Positions 8,006-18,400 of a stretch of DNA of 61,282 nucleotides are shown here, one piece after another. Location: NCBI GenBank assembly GCA_900548345.1, contig URKA01000017.1, positions 1 to 61,282 of the forward strand, in the 5' to 3' direction. The notes beneath the pieces were generated by a model. That model had not been told where the DNA came from. It worked only from the letters and a program-made list of their open reading frames with translations, and did not search any database. This DNA comes from an uncultured Paraprevotella sp. Lineage in GTDB: Bacteria > Bacteroidota > Bacteroidia > Bacteroidales > Bacteroidaceae. Numbering within the stretch: position 1 is the stretch's first letter; each line of letters opens with the position of its first letter. A program made the position numbers and the translations under genes.

Positions 8006-9133
8006 TTATCCGTCCTTTTTGAGATATCCGTGCCGCATCCGCCACAGATAATGCCATATCTTGAACACGGGAGACCAAACCACCTCACGCGGATAATCTC
8101 TCAGGAATGTGAAGTTGCGCGCTACTTTACGGCAGAATTTCCGCCACGACGTCTCATTGCACCGGCGCACGATGCGCCCGTCGTACTTTCCGAAATTACC
8201 GGCCAACATAATTTCATCCAGCAACCGCACACCGTAAAGCGGCGAAGGAGGCAACAACAAACGGCTCTCTTCCAGTCCGAACACATCCCTGAGCACATAC
8301 ATCACGGCCGAGGCAAACCGGGTCATGTGCAGACGGTCCAACATGTGCAGCGTCTGTGCCTTTTCTTCCTCGGAGCAAGGCACACACAACACGAAATAAT
8401 AGTCGAGCAGTTGGCGCAACCCTACCCCTTCATCGAACAAGTGGCGATAGATGTGCAACAAGATATATATGCGGTTCATATCGGGCGTAGGCACGGCAAT
8501 CCGCCCCGCCCCCTCAGGCAGTTCCACCGTATGAAGCAGTTGGCGCGGCATATTCTCCCTGAAGTATTTCTGCAGCCTGCGGTCGGTCGGAAAGTCGTTC
8601 ATCCATGAAGGGGTGAAATGCACCTCTATCTCCGTGTCCTTCAACACAGGAAAGTCTGCGTGGTGATAGACGATTTCCGAACGGGGACAATAGCGGCGGA
8701 CGTATGCCGCCACGGCATCCCGCCGGCCTTCCACCCAAAGGTCGATATCGCCCGCCATGCGGTGCAACGGCCGCGGATAAAGCACGGCATTGCCTTGCCC
8801 TTTCAATACCACGCAGCCCATACCGTCCTTTCTGAAACGTTCGCACACCTTGACGGCCATGCGGTTCAGACGCCGGTTGTTCACCTCTATCTGCTGCACA
8901 AGCGCAATCCATGGCATCAGCACCCGCGCGGGCGGTCTTCTCTCTGCGGGCAACTTTTCCACCCCGTCGAGCACCACCGCCACAAGGGTCTGTTTCCGCG
9001 ACATGCCGAAGACTGCCTCCCAGCCCTCTTCATCCAACTCCACGTCGTTGTCGGAAGAAGCACCTATGGCCAGGCGGACCAGTTTGAAGAAAGCCTGTTC
9101 GTGAACCGCATGTAGATTCTGTTTTCCATCCAT
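8006..9133 (-). CDS. Nucleotidyltransferase family protein (PF14907-like)
   Basis: This 375-residue protein contains the signature of the uncharacterised nucleotidyltransferase family: VVLKGQG, YPRPLHRMAGDIDLWV and, later, EVHFTPSW. The GDIDLWV aspartates fit metal binding in a polymerase-beta-type fold. The open frame runs to 9478, but ATG 9133 (MDGKQN) is preferred: the -7 box at 9173-9180 would place the transcript start near 9166. It converges on the IspD-like gene with 25 bp between stops. Family members are often near surface-polysaccharide genes; the substrate is unknown. Confidence 0.78.
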   Translation of the reverse strand: MDGKQNLHAVHEQAFFKLVRLAIGASSDNDVELDEEGWEAVFGMSRKQTLVAVVLDGVEKLPAERRPPARVLMPWIALVQQIEVNNRRLNRMAVKVCERFRKDGMGCVVLKGQGNAVLYPRPLHRMAGDIDLWVEGRRDAVAAYVRRYCPRSEIVYHHADFPVLKDTEIEVHFTPSWMNDFPTDRRLQKYFRENMPRQLLHTVELPEGAGRIAVPTPDMNRIYILLHIYRHLFDEGVGLRQLLDYYFVLCVPCSEEEKAQTLHMLDRLHMTRFASAVMYVLRDVFGLEESRLLLPPSPLYGVRLLDEIMLAGNFGKYDGRIVRRCNETSWRKFCRKVARNFTFLRDYPREVVWSPVFKIWHYLWRMRHGYLKKDG

Positions 9134-9172
9134 CTTGTCTGTAACCGTAAATGTCCTGCTTATAAAACAAAG

Positions 9173-9180
9173 CAAAGATA
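9173..9180 (-). promoter_or_regulatory. -7 box (TATCTTTG)
   Basis: This is a full TAnnTTTG match on the minus strand about 40 bp before ATG 9133. It supports the shorter start of the nucleotidyltransferase gene. Confidence 0.55.
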
Positions 9181-9284
9181 ACATTTTTTCAGACCATACC
9201 GTTCCGAAACGGACAAAGTTCCCAAAAAAGGACTGATAAAGCGTAAAATATTTAAAATAGAATGGCACATTGAACGGGAATGCG

Positions 9285-9292
9285 TACTTTTG
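9285..9292 (+). promoter_or_regulatory. -7 box (TACTTTTG)
   Basis: This is a full TAnnTTTG match about 34 bp before ATG 9326 of the META-domain lipoprotein. The -33 region is not convincing. Confidence 0.55.
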
Positions 9293-9325
9293 TACATCAA
9301 ACAAAACTATATAAAGGAAAAGGAT

Positions 9326-10111
9326 ATGAAGAATCTCAAAGTAATAGGCGCAGCCCTTTTCATGGGCATCGTGGCAGCAAGCTGCCATAGTAGCAGAACC
9401 GCACTGCAACCCGAAGCATTGAACGGAGAATGGAACATCATGACAGTGGGCGACAAACAGGCCACCGCTGCCAAACAACCTTACATCGGCATGGACATCG
9501 AAGCCAAACGTCTCTACGGCTGTGCGGGATGCAACCGCATTATCGGCTCGGTGGAGACGGAGCCGGGCAAGGCCGGACAGGTTTCTTTCGGCAAAGTAGG
9601 CTCCACCCGCATGCTCTGCCCTGATATGGATACGGAAAGTGCCGTGCTTGAAGCACTGAACAAGGTGAGCGGCTACAGAGGCACCGACAAAGAACTGTCG
9701 CTGACCGACAGCAAGGGCAACACGCTACTCACACTGAACAAACGTCCCGAAGCATCGCTCGCCTCATTGAACGGACGTTGGAACATCACGGCCGTGGATG
9801 GTGAGAAAGCGGAAGACATTTCCAAAAGCGAAACGCAACCGTTCCTTGAATTCGACACCGCACAAAAGGCCGTACACGGCAACGGCGGATGCAACATCAT
9901 CAACGGAAGCCTGACACAAAGTGCCGACAGTCCCACCTCACTGAAATTTGGACAGATGATAAGCACCATGAAGGCGTGTCCCGACATGGAAATCGAAGGA
10001 CGGATACTCCGTGCCTTAGACAAGGTGCGCAGTTTTACGGTGAAAGACGACACGCATGCCTCGCTCATCGATGAGAACGGACAGGAAGTGCTGGCGTTGG
10101 AGAAACAGTAA
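9326..10111 (+). CDS. META-domain lipoprotein with two META repeats
   Basis: This 261-residue secreted protein begins with a lipoprotein signal (MKNLKVIGAALFMGIVAASC, lipobox AASC), so it should be lipid-anchored. Two META/HslJ-like domains follow in tandem. Each starts with a LNGxWNI motif (residues ~33 and ~150), has a GC-N-I core (CAGCNRIIG, GNGGCNIINGS) and ends with a cysteine-containing CPDM stretch. META domains occur in heat-shock protein HslJ and secreted proteins of unknown biochemical role. The start ATG 9326 is set by the signal peptide; an upstream in-frame ATG at 9290 overlaps the -7 box. Confidence 0.85.
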   Translation: MKNLKVIGAALFMGIVAASCHSSRTALQPEALNGEWNIMTVGDKQATAAKQPYIGMDIEAKRLYGCAGCNRIIGSVETEPGKAGQVSFGKVGSTRMLCPDMDTESAVLEALNKVSGYRGTDKELSLTDSKGNTLLTLNKRPEASLASLNGRWNITAVDGEKAEDISKSETQPFLEFDTAQKAVHGNGGCNIINGSLTQSADSPTSLKFGQMISTMKACPDMEIEGRILRALDKVRSFTVKDDTHASLIDENGQEVLALEKQ

Positions 10112-10216
10112 ATCCACGGTTCCGTAAATCTCATCATAAAAGACCGAAAAACAGGACCGAACAGTTAACTTTTGAAGCACTTTGAAACCGTCTTCAAATG
10201 CGGACCTTTCGGCAGT

Positions 10217-10306
10217 AAAACGCACACAGGTGAAGAACGAAACGCTCACAGGTGAAGAACAAGATGCTCACAGGTGAAGAAAAAGACGCTGACCTGTGTG
10301 CGTTTT
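10217..10306. repeat. Three 22-bp tandem repeats inside a 15-bp inverted repeat
   Basis: Three 22-bp units with core CACAGGTGAAGAA lie head to tail at 10222-10243, 10244-10265 and 10266-10287. The outer arms AAAACGCACACAGGT (10217-10231) and its exact complement (10292-10306) can pair across the array. The element separates the convergent META and YciO-like genes and could act as a bidirectional terminator. The same 22-bp unit recurs five times at 60610-60719. Confidence 0.85.
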
Positions 10307-10317
10307 ACCCCCTCAAA

Positions 10318-10926
10318 TCAAAGGAACAGTTCCCCCTTGCCTTGACGTACAATCTCGAAAGCATCATCGATGCAGTTCACCACCGTGGAAGCCTCCGTTC
10401 CACCATAACCGCCGTCAATCACCAAGTCCACCTTCCCCTTGTATTTCTCGTGAATCAGTTCGGGGTCGGTAGAATACTCGATGATTTCGTCCTCATCGTG
10501 CACGGACATCGTCAGAATCGGACTGCCAGCCTCACGCACCAGACTGCGGATGATGGCATTGTCGGGCACACGGATGCCCACCTCCTTCTTGTTTTTATAA
10601 AGTCGGGGCAGACGACTGCTGGTGGGCAGAATGAACGTAAACGCACCGGGCAGATTCTTCTTGAGCACCTTGAAGGCTGCATTGCTTACCTGCGCGTACT
10701 CGCTGATGTTCGACAAGTCGTAACAAATCACAGAAAGATTGCTCTTCTGCGGATTCACACCCTTGAGCGCACAGATACGCTCCACGGCACGTACATTGAG
10801 CGCATCACAACCGATGGCATAGACTGTGTCCGTGGGATACACAATAAGTCCCCCGTCTTTCAGCACCCCGACCGCCTTCGCTATCTCGCGGGGATTCGGA
10901 TTCTCCGGATAAATCTTGATAATCAT
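10318..10926 (-). CDS. YciO/Sua5/YrdC-family protein (threonylcarbamoyl-AMP synthase-like)
   Basis: This 202-residue protein has the YrdC-type fold signature: GGLIVYPTDTVYAIGCDA near residue 25, then an ICALKG stretch, PGAFTFILP and GIRVPD. Family members bind ATP, bicarbonate and threonine to make threonylcarbamoyl-AMP for the t6A37 tRNA modification. The KSNLSVIC and DLSNISEYA form resembles the YciO branch, whose activity is less certain than that of TsaC/Sua5. ATG 10926 is preferred to an upstream ATG at 11040 because the -7 box at 10967-10974 puts the transcript start between them. Confidence 0.85.
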   Translation of the reverse strand: MIIKIYPENPNPREIAKAVGVLKDGGLIVYPTDTVYAIGCDALNVRAVERICALKGVNPQKSNLSVICYDLSNISEYAQVSNAAFKVLKKNLPGAFTFILPTSSRLPRLYKNKKEVGIRVPDNAIIRSLVREAGSPILTMSVHDEDEIIEYSTDPELIHEKYKGKVDLVIDGGYGGTEASTVVNCIDDAFEIVRQGKGELFL

Positions 10927-10966
10927 AAATTCAGGTTTGAATGAGCGGTTTCCAGCTAACCAAAGG

Positions 10967-10974
10967 CAAATGTA
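10967..10974 (-). promoter_or_regulatory. -7 box (TACATTTG)
   Basis: This is a full TAnnTTTG match on the minus strand about 41 bp before ATG 10926 of the YciO-like gene. Confidence 0.5.
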
Positions 10975-11117
10975 TGAAATAATCCGAAACAGACCTACCT
11001 GAACGCCCTGGAAATTCAAAAAGAAAACACTGCCCGACAAAAAGTCGGAAAACAGAATAAGCTACTTACAAAATCATTAAAAAACAACGGAAAAGAATAC
11101 GGAATATGATTTTTTCG

Positions 11118-11125
11118 TATATTTG
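11118..11125 (+). promoter_or_regulatory. -7 box (TATATTTG)
   Basis: This is a full TAnnTTTG match about 42 bp before the malic enzyme ATG. The predicted transcript start is near 11132. Confidence 0.55.
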
Positions 11126-11166
11126 CGCATAGTTTTATTAAGGTATTATCCATAATCTACATTCAC

Positions 11167-13455
11167 ATGGCAAAAATAACAAAAGAAATGGCCCTGCGGT
11201 ACCATGAGCAAGGCAAACCCGGAAAGATTGAAGTGGTTCCGACCAAACCGCACACCACACAAACGGACCTCTCGCTGGCTTACTCGCCGGGAGTGGCGGA
11301 ACCCTGCCTTGAAATAGAGAAAAATCCGCATGACGCCTACCGCTATACGGCAAAGGGCAACCTTGTGGCCGTCATATCCAACGGTACGGCCGTGTTAGGA
11401 CTGGGCGACATCGGCGCTTTGGCCGGCAAACCGGTGATGGAAGGAAAAGGATTGTTGTTCAAGATATACGGTGGCATCGATGTGTTCGACATCGAAGTCA
11501 ACGAAAAGGATCCCGAAAAGTTCATCCAGGCGGTGAAAGCCATCGCCCCGACATTCGGAGGTATCAACCTTGAAGACATCAAGGCACCCGAATGTTTCGA
11601 GATAGAACGCCGGCTGAAAGAAGAGCTGGACATCCCGGTGATGCACGACGACCAGCATGGCACGGCTATCATTTCAAGTGCCGGCCTGCTCAATGCCCTG
11701 GAAGTGGCGGGCAAGAAGATTGAGGATGTACGGATTGTAGTGAACGGTGCCGGAGCTGCCGCCATCTCATGCACAAAACTGTATGTGGCCTTGGGCGCAC
11801 GGGTGGAGAACATCATCATGCTGGATTCCAAAGGCGTCATCACAAGCGACCGTGAAGGATTGAACGAGACCAAACGCATGTTCGCCACCGAACGCCGCGA
11901 CATACACACCTTGGAAGAGGCCGTAAAAGGGGCCGATGTGTTCCTGGGGCTGTCGAAAGGTAATGTACTGACCCAAGACATGGTGCGCAGCATGGCAGAC
12001 TCACCCATTGTCTTCGCCCTGGCCAACCCCGTGCCTGAAATATCTTATGAGGACGCCATGGCTTCGCGCCCCGATGTACTGATGTCTACCGGCCGGAGCG
12101 ATTACCCGAACCAAATCAACAACGTCATAGGCTTCCCTTATATCTTCCGCGGCGCACTCGATGTGGCGGCCACCGCCATCAACGAAGAGATGAAACTGGC
12201 AGCCGTACGTGCCATCGCCAACCTCGCCAAACAACCCGTGCCCGATGTGGTCAACGAGGCTTACCACGTGAACAACCTGACATTCGGCCCGTCTTATTTC
12301 ATTCCGAAACCCGTAGACCCGCGCCTCATTACCGAAGTGTCCATGGCAGTAGCCAAAGCCGCCATGGAGAGTGGGGTGGCACGCAAGTCCATCGAAGACT
12401 GGGATGCGTATGCACTACACCTGAAGGAACTCATGGGTTACGAATCCAAACTTACCCGCCAGTTGCGCGAGACGGCACGCCGCAATCCGCAACGCGTGGT
12501 ATTTGCCGAAGGCATCCACCCGAATATGCTGAAAGCTGCCGTCGAAGCGAAAGCCGAGGGCATTTGCCACCCCATCCTGTTGGGCAACGACGAACGCATA
12601 GAAAAGCTGGCCAAGGAACTCGACCTCAGCCTGGAAGGCATAGAAATCATCAACCTCCGCCACGACCGTGAGGCGGAACGCCGCGAACGCTATGCCAAAA
12701 TCCTGGCCGAGAAGAAAGAACGCGAGGGATACACGTTCGAGGAAGCCAACGACAAAATGTTCGAACGTAACTATTTCGGCATGATGATGGTGGAAACCGG
12801 CGAAGCGGACGCTTTCATCACCGGCTTGTATACCAAATACTCCAACACCATCAAAGTGGCCAAGGAGGTCATCGGCATCCGTCCGGAATTCAATCATTTT
12901 GCCACGATGCACATCCTGAATTCCAAGAAGGGTACGTTCTTCCTGGCCGACACGCTGATTAACCGTCATCCCGACACGGAGACGATTATTGACATCGCAC
13001 GCCTGTCTGAACAAACCGTACGCTTTTTCAATCACGAACCGGTCATCGCCATGTTGTCATATTCCAACTTCGGCTCCGACAACTGCGGTAGCCCGGCCAA
13101 CGTACACAAGGCAGTGGAGACACTCCAGGCATCCTGTCCGGACCTGGCCATCGACGGTGAGATGCAAGTGAAATTTGCCATCAACGATGAGTTGCGCGAC
13201 CGTAAATATCCTTTCACTCGCCTGAACGGAAAAACAGTCAACACGCTTGTCTTCCCGAACCTGAGTTCTGCCAACTCCGCTTACCAGATGATACAGTCGC
13301 TCAACGAAGATGACACGGAAATGATTGGTCCCATTCAGATGGGCCTGAACAAACCGATTCACTTCACGGACTTCGAGAGTTCCGTGCGCGACATCGTAAA
13401 CATCACGGCCGTGGCTGTGATTGACGCCATCGTGATGAAGAAGAAAAAACAATAA
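11167..13455 (+). CDS. maeB: NADP-dependent malic enzyme with C-terminal phosphotransacetylase domain
   Basis: This 762-residue protein is a MaeB-type malic enzyme that decarboxylates malate to pyruvate with NAD(P)+. Residues 1-430 are the malic enzyme part: SLAYSPGVAEPC, IKAPECFEIE, MHDDQHGTA, the nucleotide-binding NGAGAAA and FALANPVPE. Residues ~440-760 match a phosphate acetyltransferase domain (VVFAEG, GICHPILLG, LSYSNFGS, NTLVFPNLSSAN), which in this class is thought to be regulatory by binding acetyl-CoA. It is monocistronic, with a -7 box upstream and a strong terminator at 13475-13522. Confidence 0.95.
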   Translation: MAKITKEMALRYHEQGKPGKIEVVPTKPHTTQTDLSLAYSPGVAEPCLEIEKNPHDAYRYTAKGNLVAVISNGTAVLGLGDIGALAGKPVMEGKGLLFKIYGGIDVFDIEVNEKDPEKFIQAVKAIAPTFGGINLEDIKAPECFEIERRLKEELDIPVMHDDQHGTAIISSAGLLNALEVAGKKIEDVRIVVNGAGAAAISCTKLYVALGARVENIIMLDSKGVITSDREGLNETKRMFATERRDIHTLEEAVKGADVFLGLSKGNVLTQDMVRSMADSPIVFALANPVPEISYEDAMASRPDVLMSTGRSDYPNQINNVIGFPYIFRGALDVAATAINEEMKLAAVRAIANLAKQPVPDVVNEAYHVNNLTFGPSYFIPKPVDPRLITEVSMAVAKAAMESGVARKSIEDWDAYALHLKELMGYESKLTRQLRETARRNPQRVVFAEGIHPNMLKAAVEAKAEGICHPILLGNDERIEKLAKELDLSLEGIEIINLRHDREAERRERYAKILAEKKEREGYTFEEANDKMFERNYFGMMMVETGEADAFITGLYTKYSNTIKVAKEVIGIRPEFNHFATMHILNSKKGTFFLADTLINRHPDTETIIDIARLSEQTVRFFNHEPVIAMLSYSNFGSDNCGSPANVHKAVETLQASCPDLAIDGEMQVKFAINDELRDRKYPFTRLNGKTVNTLVFPNLSSANSAYQMIQSLNEDDTEMIGPIQMGLNKPIHFTDFESSVRDIVNITAVAVIDAIVMKKKKQ

Positions 13456-13474
13456 ACTCTTTTCGTATTCAATT

Positions 13475-13522
13475 ACGGGATACAACCTTCACGTCAGCGA
13501 AACGGTTGTATCCCGTTTTTTA
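13475..13522 (+). terminator. Rho-independent terminator of malic enzyme gene
   Basis: Perfect 13-bp arms ACGGGATACAACC (13475-13487) and its complement (13504-13516) are followed by a T-run, 20 bp after the malic enzyme stop. Confidence 0.9.
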
Positions 13523-13543
13523 TGGTTTGGTAGTTCCCAAAGT

Positions 13544-15127
13544 TCAGACGGATTCATTGATTACCCAATCTGCAATCGTCCGCTTCTCGCTGTCGAAGTT
13601 GATACCAACCTTTACCGTAGGCAACCCGCAGAGGGCAAAACGCGAGGGATAATCCTTCAGGTCTATCTGCTTCATGGCCGCCTCGGCACTCTTGTCGAGC
13701 TTCAGCTCTACGACATAAAGGGTCGTGGCCGTGCGCATCACCATATCCACACGTCCGCGTGGTGTGCGCACTTCCACATCCACATAATAACCCAGCAGAC
13801 TGAAAATGATGTAGAAGAGTTGTTGGTAGTGTCCCTCGTAATGAGTGTTGTCACAATAAGGCACGGTCAGAAGGAAGTCACGGAGCAAGACCAATGCGCT
13901 TTCCATGTCTTCCTTATATATAGCTCCGTACATACGTGCTATGGTCGTACTGCCCATAAGGGTGTTGTTGCCGATATAGTTGGGTAGCAAACTGCGCATC
14001 AGTCCGACACGGATTTCGCGGTTAGGAATATCAAGGGTGTACAGTTCCATAATCTCATCATAATCCTTGATGGTAACATACCCACTTTGGTAGAGCAATG
14101 GCGTGATGGCTGTCATCCGCTCCGTGGGAGCATCGAACTCCGCCGACATGGCTTGCGTCCCGCCTATCTGCGATGGCGCGACATTGTACTTGCGTAGCAT
14201 TTCTATCAGGTAAGTGGGCGTGCCGCTTCCGAACCAGTAGTCGTTCAGCTTCATGTCAACAAAGGCGTTCAACAGGCTGAACGGGTTATATATATCGGGC
14301 GAAGGCCAAGTGAAGTGATAGCCGTCGTATTTCTCTTTCAGGCGTTGCACCATCTCGTCCTCTGTCACACCAAGTTTGTCGGCAAACCGTTTGACGTGTC
14401 CCTGCATCTGCGTGCGCATCTCCTCTTCCGTAATACCGCAGATGGCGGCATATGAATCATCCATGCTAATATTCTTGATGTTGTTCAGCTCGCTGAAGAT
14501 GCTCAACTGCGAGAACTTGGTGATACCCGTAAGGAACACGAAACGCAAGTACGGGTCGCAGGCTTTCAACGGTGAATAGAAGTTTCTCATCACATTGCGG
14601 AGCACCGGAAGTTCCGTATCCTCGTGCATCACGTCAAGAAGCGGCGCGTCGTATTCGTCGATGAGTACAACCACTTTGTGTCCTGTATGCTCGCAGGCTT
14701 TCGAAATCAGATTGGTCAGGCGGTCGTTTGCGTCAACGGCAGGAGACGTTATACCGTATTTCTTCTCATAGCCCGCCAACATGTTGCCTAAGTATCTTTC
14801 CAACCTTTCCTTGTCCACATGCTTGGCCAGGCTCATGTCGAAATGCAGCACAGGGTATTCCGTCCAGTCCTTTTCCAATTGTTCTATCGCCAGCCCACGG
14901 AACAGTTCTCTCTTTCCCTCGAAATAGCTTTTCAGCGTGGACGTGAGCAACGACTTGCCGAACCGGCGCGGACGGCTCAGAAAGAAATATTTGGCATCGG
15001 CATGTGAAAGGCGATACACATACTCCGTCTTGTCCACGTAGATATAATCATCTTCCCGGATATTCGAGAATGTCTGAATGCCCACGGGACACCGTTTCAA
15101 TTTCGGTTGCTGTCGTTCCTGTTCCAT
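13544..15127 (-). CDS. AAA-ATPase-like protein with C-terminal PD-(D/E)XK nuclease-like domain
   Basis: This protein of about 527 residues belongs to a family common and multicopy in Bacteroides. The N-terminal half is an AAA-ATPase_like domain: Walker A SRPRRFGKSLL, Walker B VVVLIDEYDAP, and FLTGITKFSQ as the sensor region. The C-terminal domain has RVDMV followed by VVELKLD, the spaced Asp and Glu-x-Lys of a PD-(D/E)XK nuclease. The cellular role is unknown; links to mobile or defence DNA have been suggested by domain logic only. ATG 15127 is preferred to 15154 because the -7 box predicts a transcript start near 15150. Confidence 0.82.
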   Translation of the reverse strand: MEQERQQPKLKRCPVGIQTFSNIREDDYIYVDKTEYVYRLSHADAKYFFLSRPRRFGKSLLTSTLKSYFEGKRELFRGLAIEQLEKDWTEYPVLHFDMSLAKHVDKERLERYLGNMLAGYEKKYGITSPAVDANDRLTNLISKACEHTGHKVVVLIDEYDAPLLDVMHEDTELPVLRNVMRNFYSPLKACDPYLRFVFLTGITKFSQLSIFSELNNIKNISMDDSYAAICGITEEEMRTQMQGHVKRFADKLGVTEDEMVQRLKEKYDGYHFTWPSPDIYNPFSLLNAFVDMKLNDYWFGSGTPTYLIEMLRKYNVAPSQIGGTQAMSAEFDAPTERMTAITPLLYQSGYVTIKDYDEIMELYTLDIPNREIRVGLMRSLLPNYIGNNTLMGSTTIARMYGAIYKEDMESALVLLRDFLLTVPYCDNTHYEGHYQQLFYIIFSLLGYYVDVEVRTPRGRVDMVMRTATTLYVVELKLDKSAEAAMKQIDLKDYPSRFALCGLPTVKVGINFDSEKRTIADWVINESV

Positions 15128-15156
15128 TGTCTCACATGTTTGATTGGTTAGCATTA

Positions 15157-15164
15157 CAAAAATA
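15157..15164 (-). promoter_or_regulatory. -7 box (TATTTTTG)
   Basis: This is a full TAnnTTTG match on the minus strand. Its predicted start near 15150 falls inside the upstream candidate ATG (15154), so it supports ATG 15127 for the AAA-ATPase-like gene. Confidence 0.5.
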
Positions 15165-15469
15165 GGGAAATTCCCCGATATTATACGCTTAAGAGAGAAA
15201 GAAAATGATTTTTAGATGCCGAGGGCAGGATTATGAAACTTGTGCAACCTGTAACTATACTGATAATTAGACAGTCTGAATACCTGAAAGATTTTTTGAG
15301 AAAACTCCCTGTAGTGCGCGCGAGAACAAAAAGAAGAAAAGAAATAATCGCATAAAAAACCGAATCCGCCGGAACATCATTCCGGACAAACCGGCATTTC
15401 TTCGTATTAAACTTGACGGAACAAGCAAAAATAAATAACTTTACGGCACATTGCCCAATCATCCGCGTC
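15165..15469. other. Intergenic region upstream of first HTCS
   Basis: No gene is seen. A short hairpin (CCGGAA, 15369-15374, with TTCCGG, 15380-15385) is present. A TAACTTTA sequence near 15435 resembles but does not fully match the -7 consensus in front of the HTCS gene. Confidence 0.5.
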
Positions 15470-18400
15470 ATGAGAGTCATTTTATGTCTGCTTTGCCTTA
15501 TCCGGTTCACCGTTCTGCACAGTACACCTTTGTCTGTCAGGGCGGTTGACTTTCCGTTTGCCGGCAAACTGCCTTCAAATGAAATCACCGACATATACCA
15601 GGACCACGAGGGTTTCATCTGGTTAGGTACCAACAGCGGAGTGGCACGCTACGACGGCCATACGGTGCAGACTTTCCGTTCGGACTACCGTCATCCTGAA
15701 ATGTTGTCGAACAATCGCGTCACTTGTTTCGCAGAAGACGGGCAACATGTATATATAGGTACGCAAAACGGACTTCATTGGTATGACAAACTTACCATGA
15801 CGCTCCGTCCTTTCCCCAATAAACAACTGAAGGATAAACACATCTACGCACTATGCTCCACAGGAGACGGTTACATCTGGGTATCGGCCGGAAACCGGCT
15901 GTACCGTATCGACAGCCGCACCGGGCATTGCAGTCTGTACAAACTGCACGATCGCACCGGACGGAGCATACAGTGCCATGCCTTTTATCTCGACCGGAAA
16001 GGGGTGTTCTGGATTTGCTCGCAGCAAGGACTCATACGCCACACACCACACACCGGACAGTTTGTCAGGATGCCGAGAATCGGAGTCCGGAACAGTCCCT
16101 TCAGTCTGTTTCAGGACCGTGAAGGACGCTACTGGATATCGACATGGGGCGAAGGATTATGGTCGATGCGGACCGACGGGACCCCGGCCGGGACCGTTTA
16201 TCGCCGACAACCTATCCGCAGTAACCGTACCGGCTCACCCGACCTGCTCTTTTTCAGCATGACACAGGACGATGTATACGGTTATCTATGGGTATTATCC
16301 TACGATAACCTCTATGCCTTGCGCACATATCCCGACAGCGAGACCGCCGAACCGGTGGACATCAGCGACAAGGTAGACGTGAACAAGATGTACACACGCA
16401 TCATCAAAGACCATGACGGCAATCTGTGGCTCAGTTCCTACGACAACGGAACCATTGTCACATTCCCTTCCGGAACCGTAAACAACCATCCGCTCCGTCG
16501 ACTTAGCGACGATTTGCACTGGACGCCCAACCTGCTCACCCTGTGCCGCGACAAAGACGGTTACTTCTGGTTCAATCAGGACCGTTTCGGCATCTGCACA
16601 TCATCCCCCGACGGACAGACACTGGCCTATGCCTCACCGGAACTTTCCAGTATCACAATGGATACGAGAGTTATGGCAAGCCATACCGGTGGAGAAGGTA
16701 TATGGAGCGCACACGCACACCAACCCGTTGTCTATCGCCTGCAACAAGAAGACGGGCACATTCGGGCCATACAAACTATAAACCTTTACGACCTCGCCGG
16801 CATCAGGCAACCGGCCGGACAGATGACCGAAGACCTGCAAGGCAACCTGTGGATTCTGGCTCAGAACCGTATCGTGGCATGGAACTTCCGCACCGGACGA
16901 CATCACATCACATCATCAGATATAGATTTTCTCCGCCTGTCCGTCGCAACGGCACAAAACGTATGGGCGGTGGCGGCAGACAAGGGACTTTACATGCTCA
17001 CGCTGCAGGACGGACATGGCATAACCTGCCGGAAATGCGTCGAACTCCCCTTGCATCGGAACGAAAAAGCCGAGATGCTGTGTGCAGACAGCCGGAAATA
17101 TATATGGGTATCCACCTCGCAAGGCAGAATCCTGCAATACGACACCGCGCGGAAACAGTTCACGGAACTGACGGAAATGCTGAATAAGGACGGTCACAAT
17201 GTGCTGAACCTGCTATCTCTCAACAAACAACTTTGGATAATTACCCATAACTCCATCGTACAATACCATACGGACAAAGGCATCTGTACGGAACATAAGG
17301 TTCCGAACGACTACATGACCGTACGTATCTTCCGCGACCAGACGGCCTGCCTTGATGCCAACGGTACGCTTTATGCCGGTGGGAACGGGGGTTTTGTGTC
17401 CATCACTCCAGCCGAAAGCACGGAACGCCCTGCAAGGGAATACTTTCCGCCAGTATTGGCCGACTTGAAGGTTGACGGCAAGAGCATATTCTTCACTCCT
17501 CCGGAAAATACAACCGCGAAACGCTCCGACATCACTTGCATCAGGCTTCCACACCACGCACGCAATATCAGCATTGATTTTACCACCCTTCACAACCTTG
17601 CCTCACCGCCGTTCCGGTATATGTTCAAACTGGAGGGGACAGACGACCGATGGATGACCACCAAGGACGGTGAGCGCACCGCCTTTTACAATAGAATAAG
17701 AAAAGGATGTCATCATCTGTATGTGAAATATGCCGATGAAACGGAAGAAAACGGAAAGACATACACACTTGTGCGTATCGATGTGGAACCGGCTTGGTGG
17801 GAAACCACGTGGGCATATATCGGTTATGCCTTGCTTGCCGTATGGGCGGTTTGGGCATGCCTTCGCATCTACATCCACCGACTGCATGTGAAAAACCGCC
17901 GGCAGGTGCAGGAAACCATCACACAAACCAAGCTGGACTATTTCACTAATGTGTCGCACGAATTGCTCACCCCTCTCACAGTCATTTCCTGCGTGGCGGA
18001 CTATCTTGAAGACCGGCATCCCGAAGAGGGACAACAAACCGGCATCATGCGCAATCACATTTATCGGCTGAAACATCTTCTGCAACAGATTCTCGACTTC
18101 AGGAAGTCGGAACACGGACTGATGCGTCTGAAAGTGCGCGAAGGCAACATCATATCTTTCATCCGTCAGGTCTGCCCGACAAACTTCCTGCCTGCCGCCA
18201 CTCAGAAACAACTGCACATAGAAGTGTCTGTTCCCGAAGAAGAGGTTAGAGGATATTTAGACTTTGACAAAGCCGACAAGATTCTATACAACCTTGTATC
18301 CAATGCCATCAAATACACTCCGGATGGAAAAAACATCGGATTCACCGCAGAAATACGCGCCATCGACGGCATCAGACACATTGTGGTCACCGTATGGGAC

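Noticed and set aside
10252..10944. Plus-strand frame across the 22-bp repeats
   Set aside because: It is antisense to the YciO-like gene, and its start is inside the repeat array.
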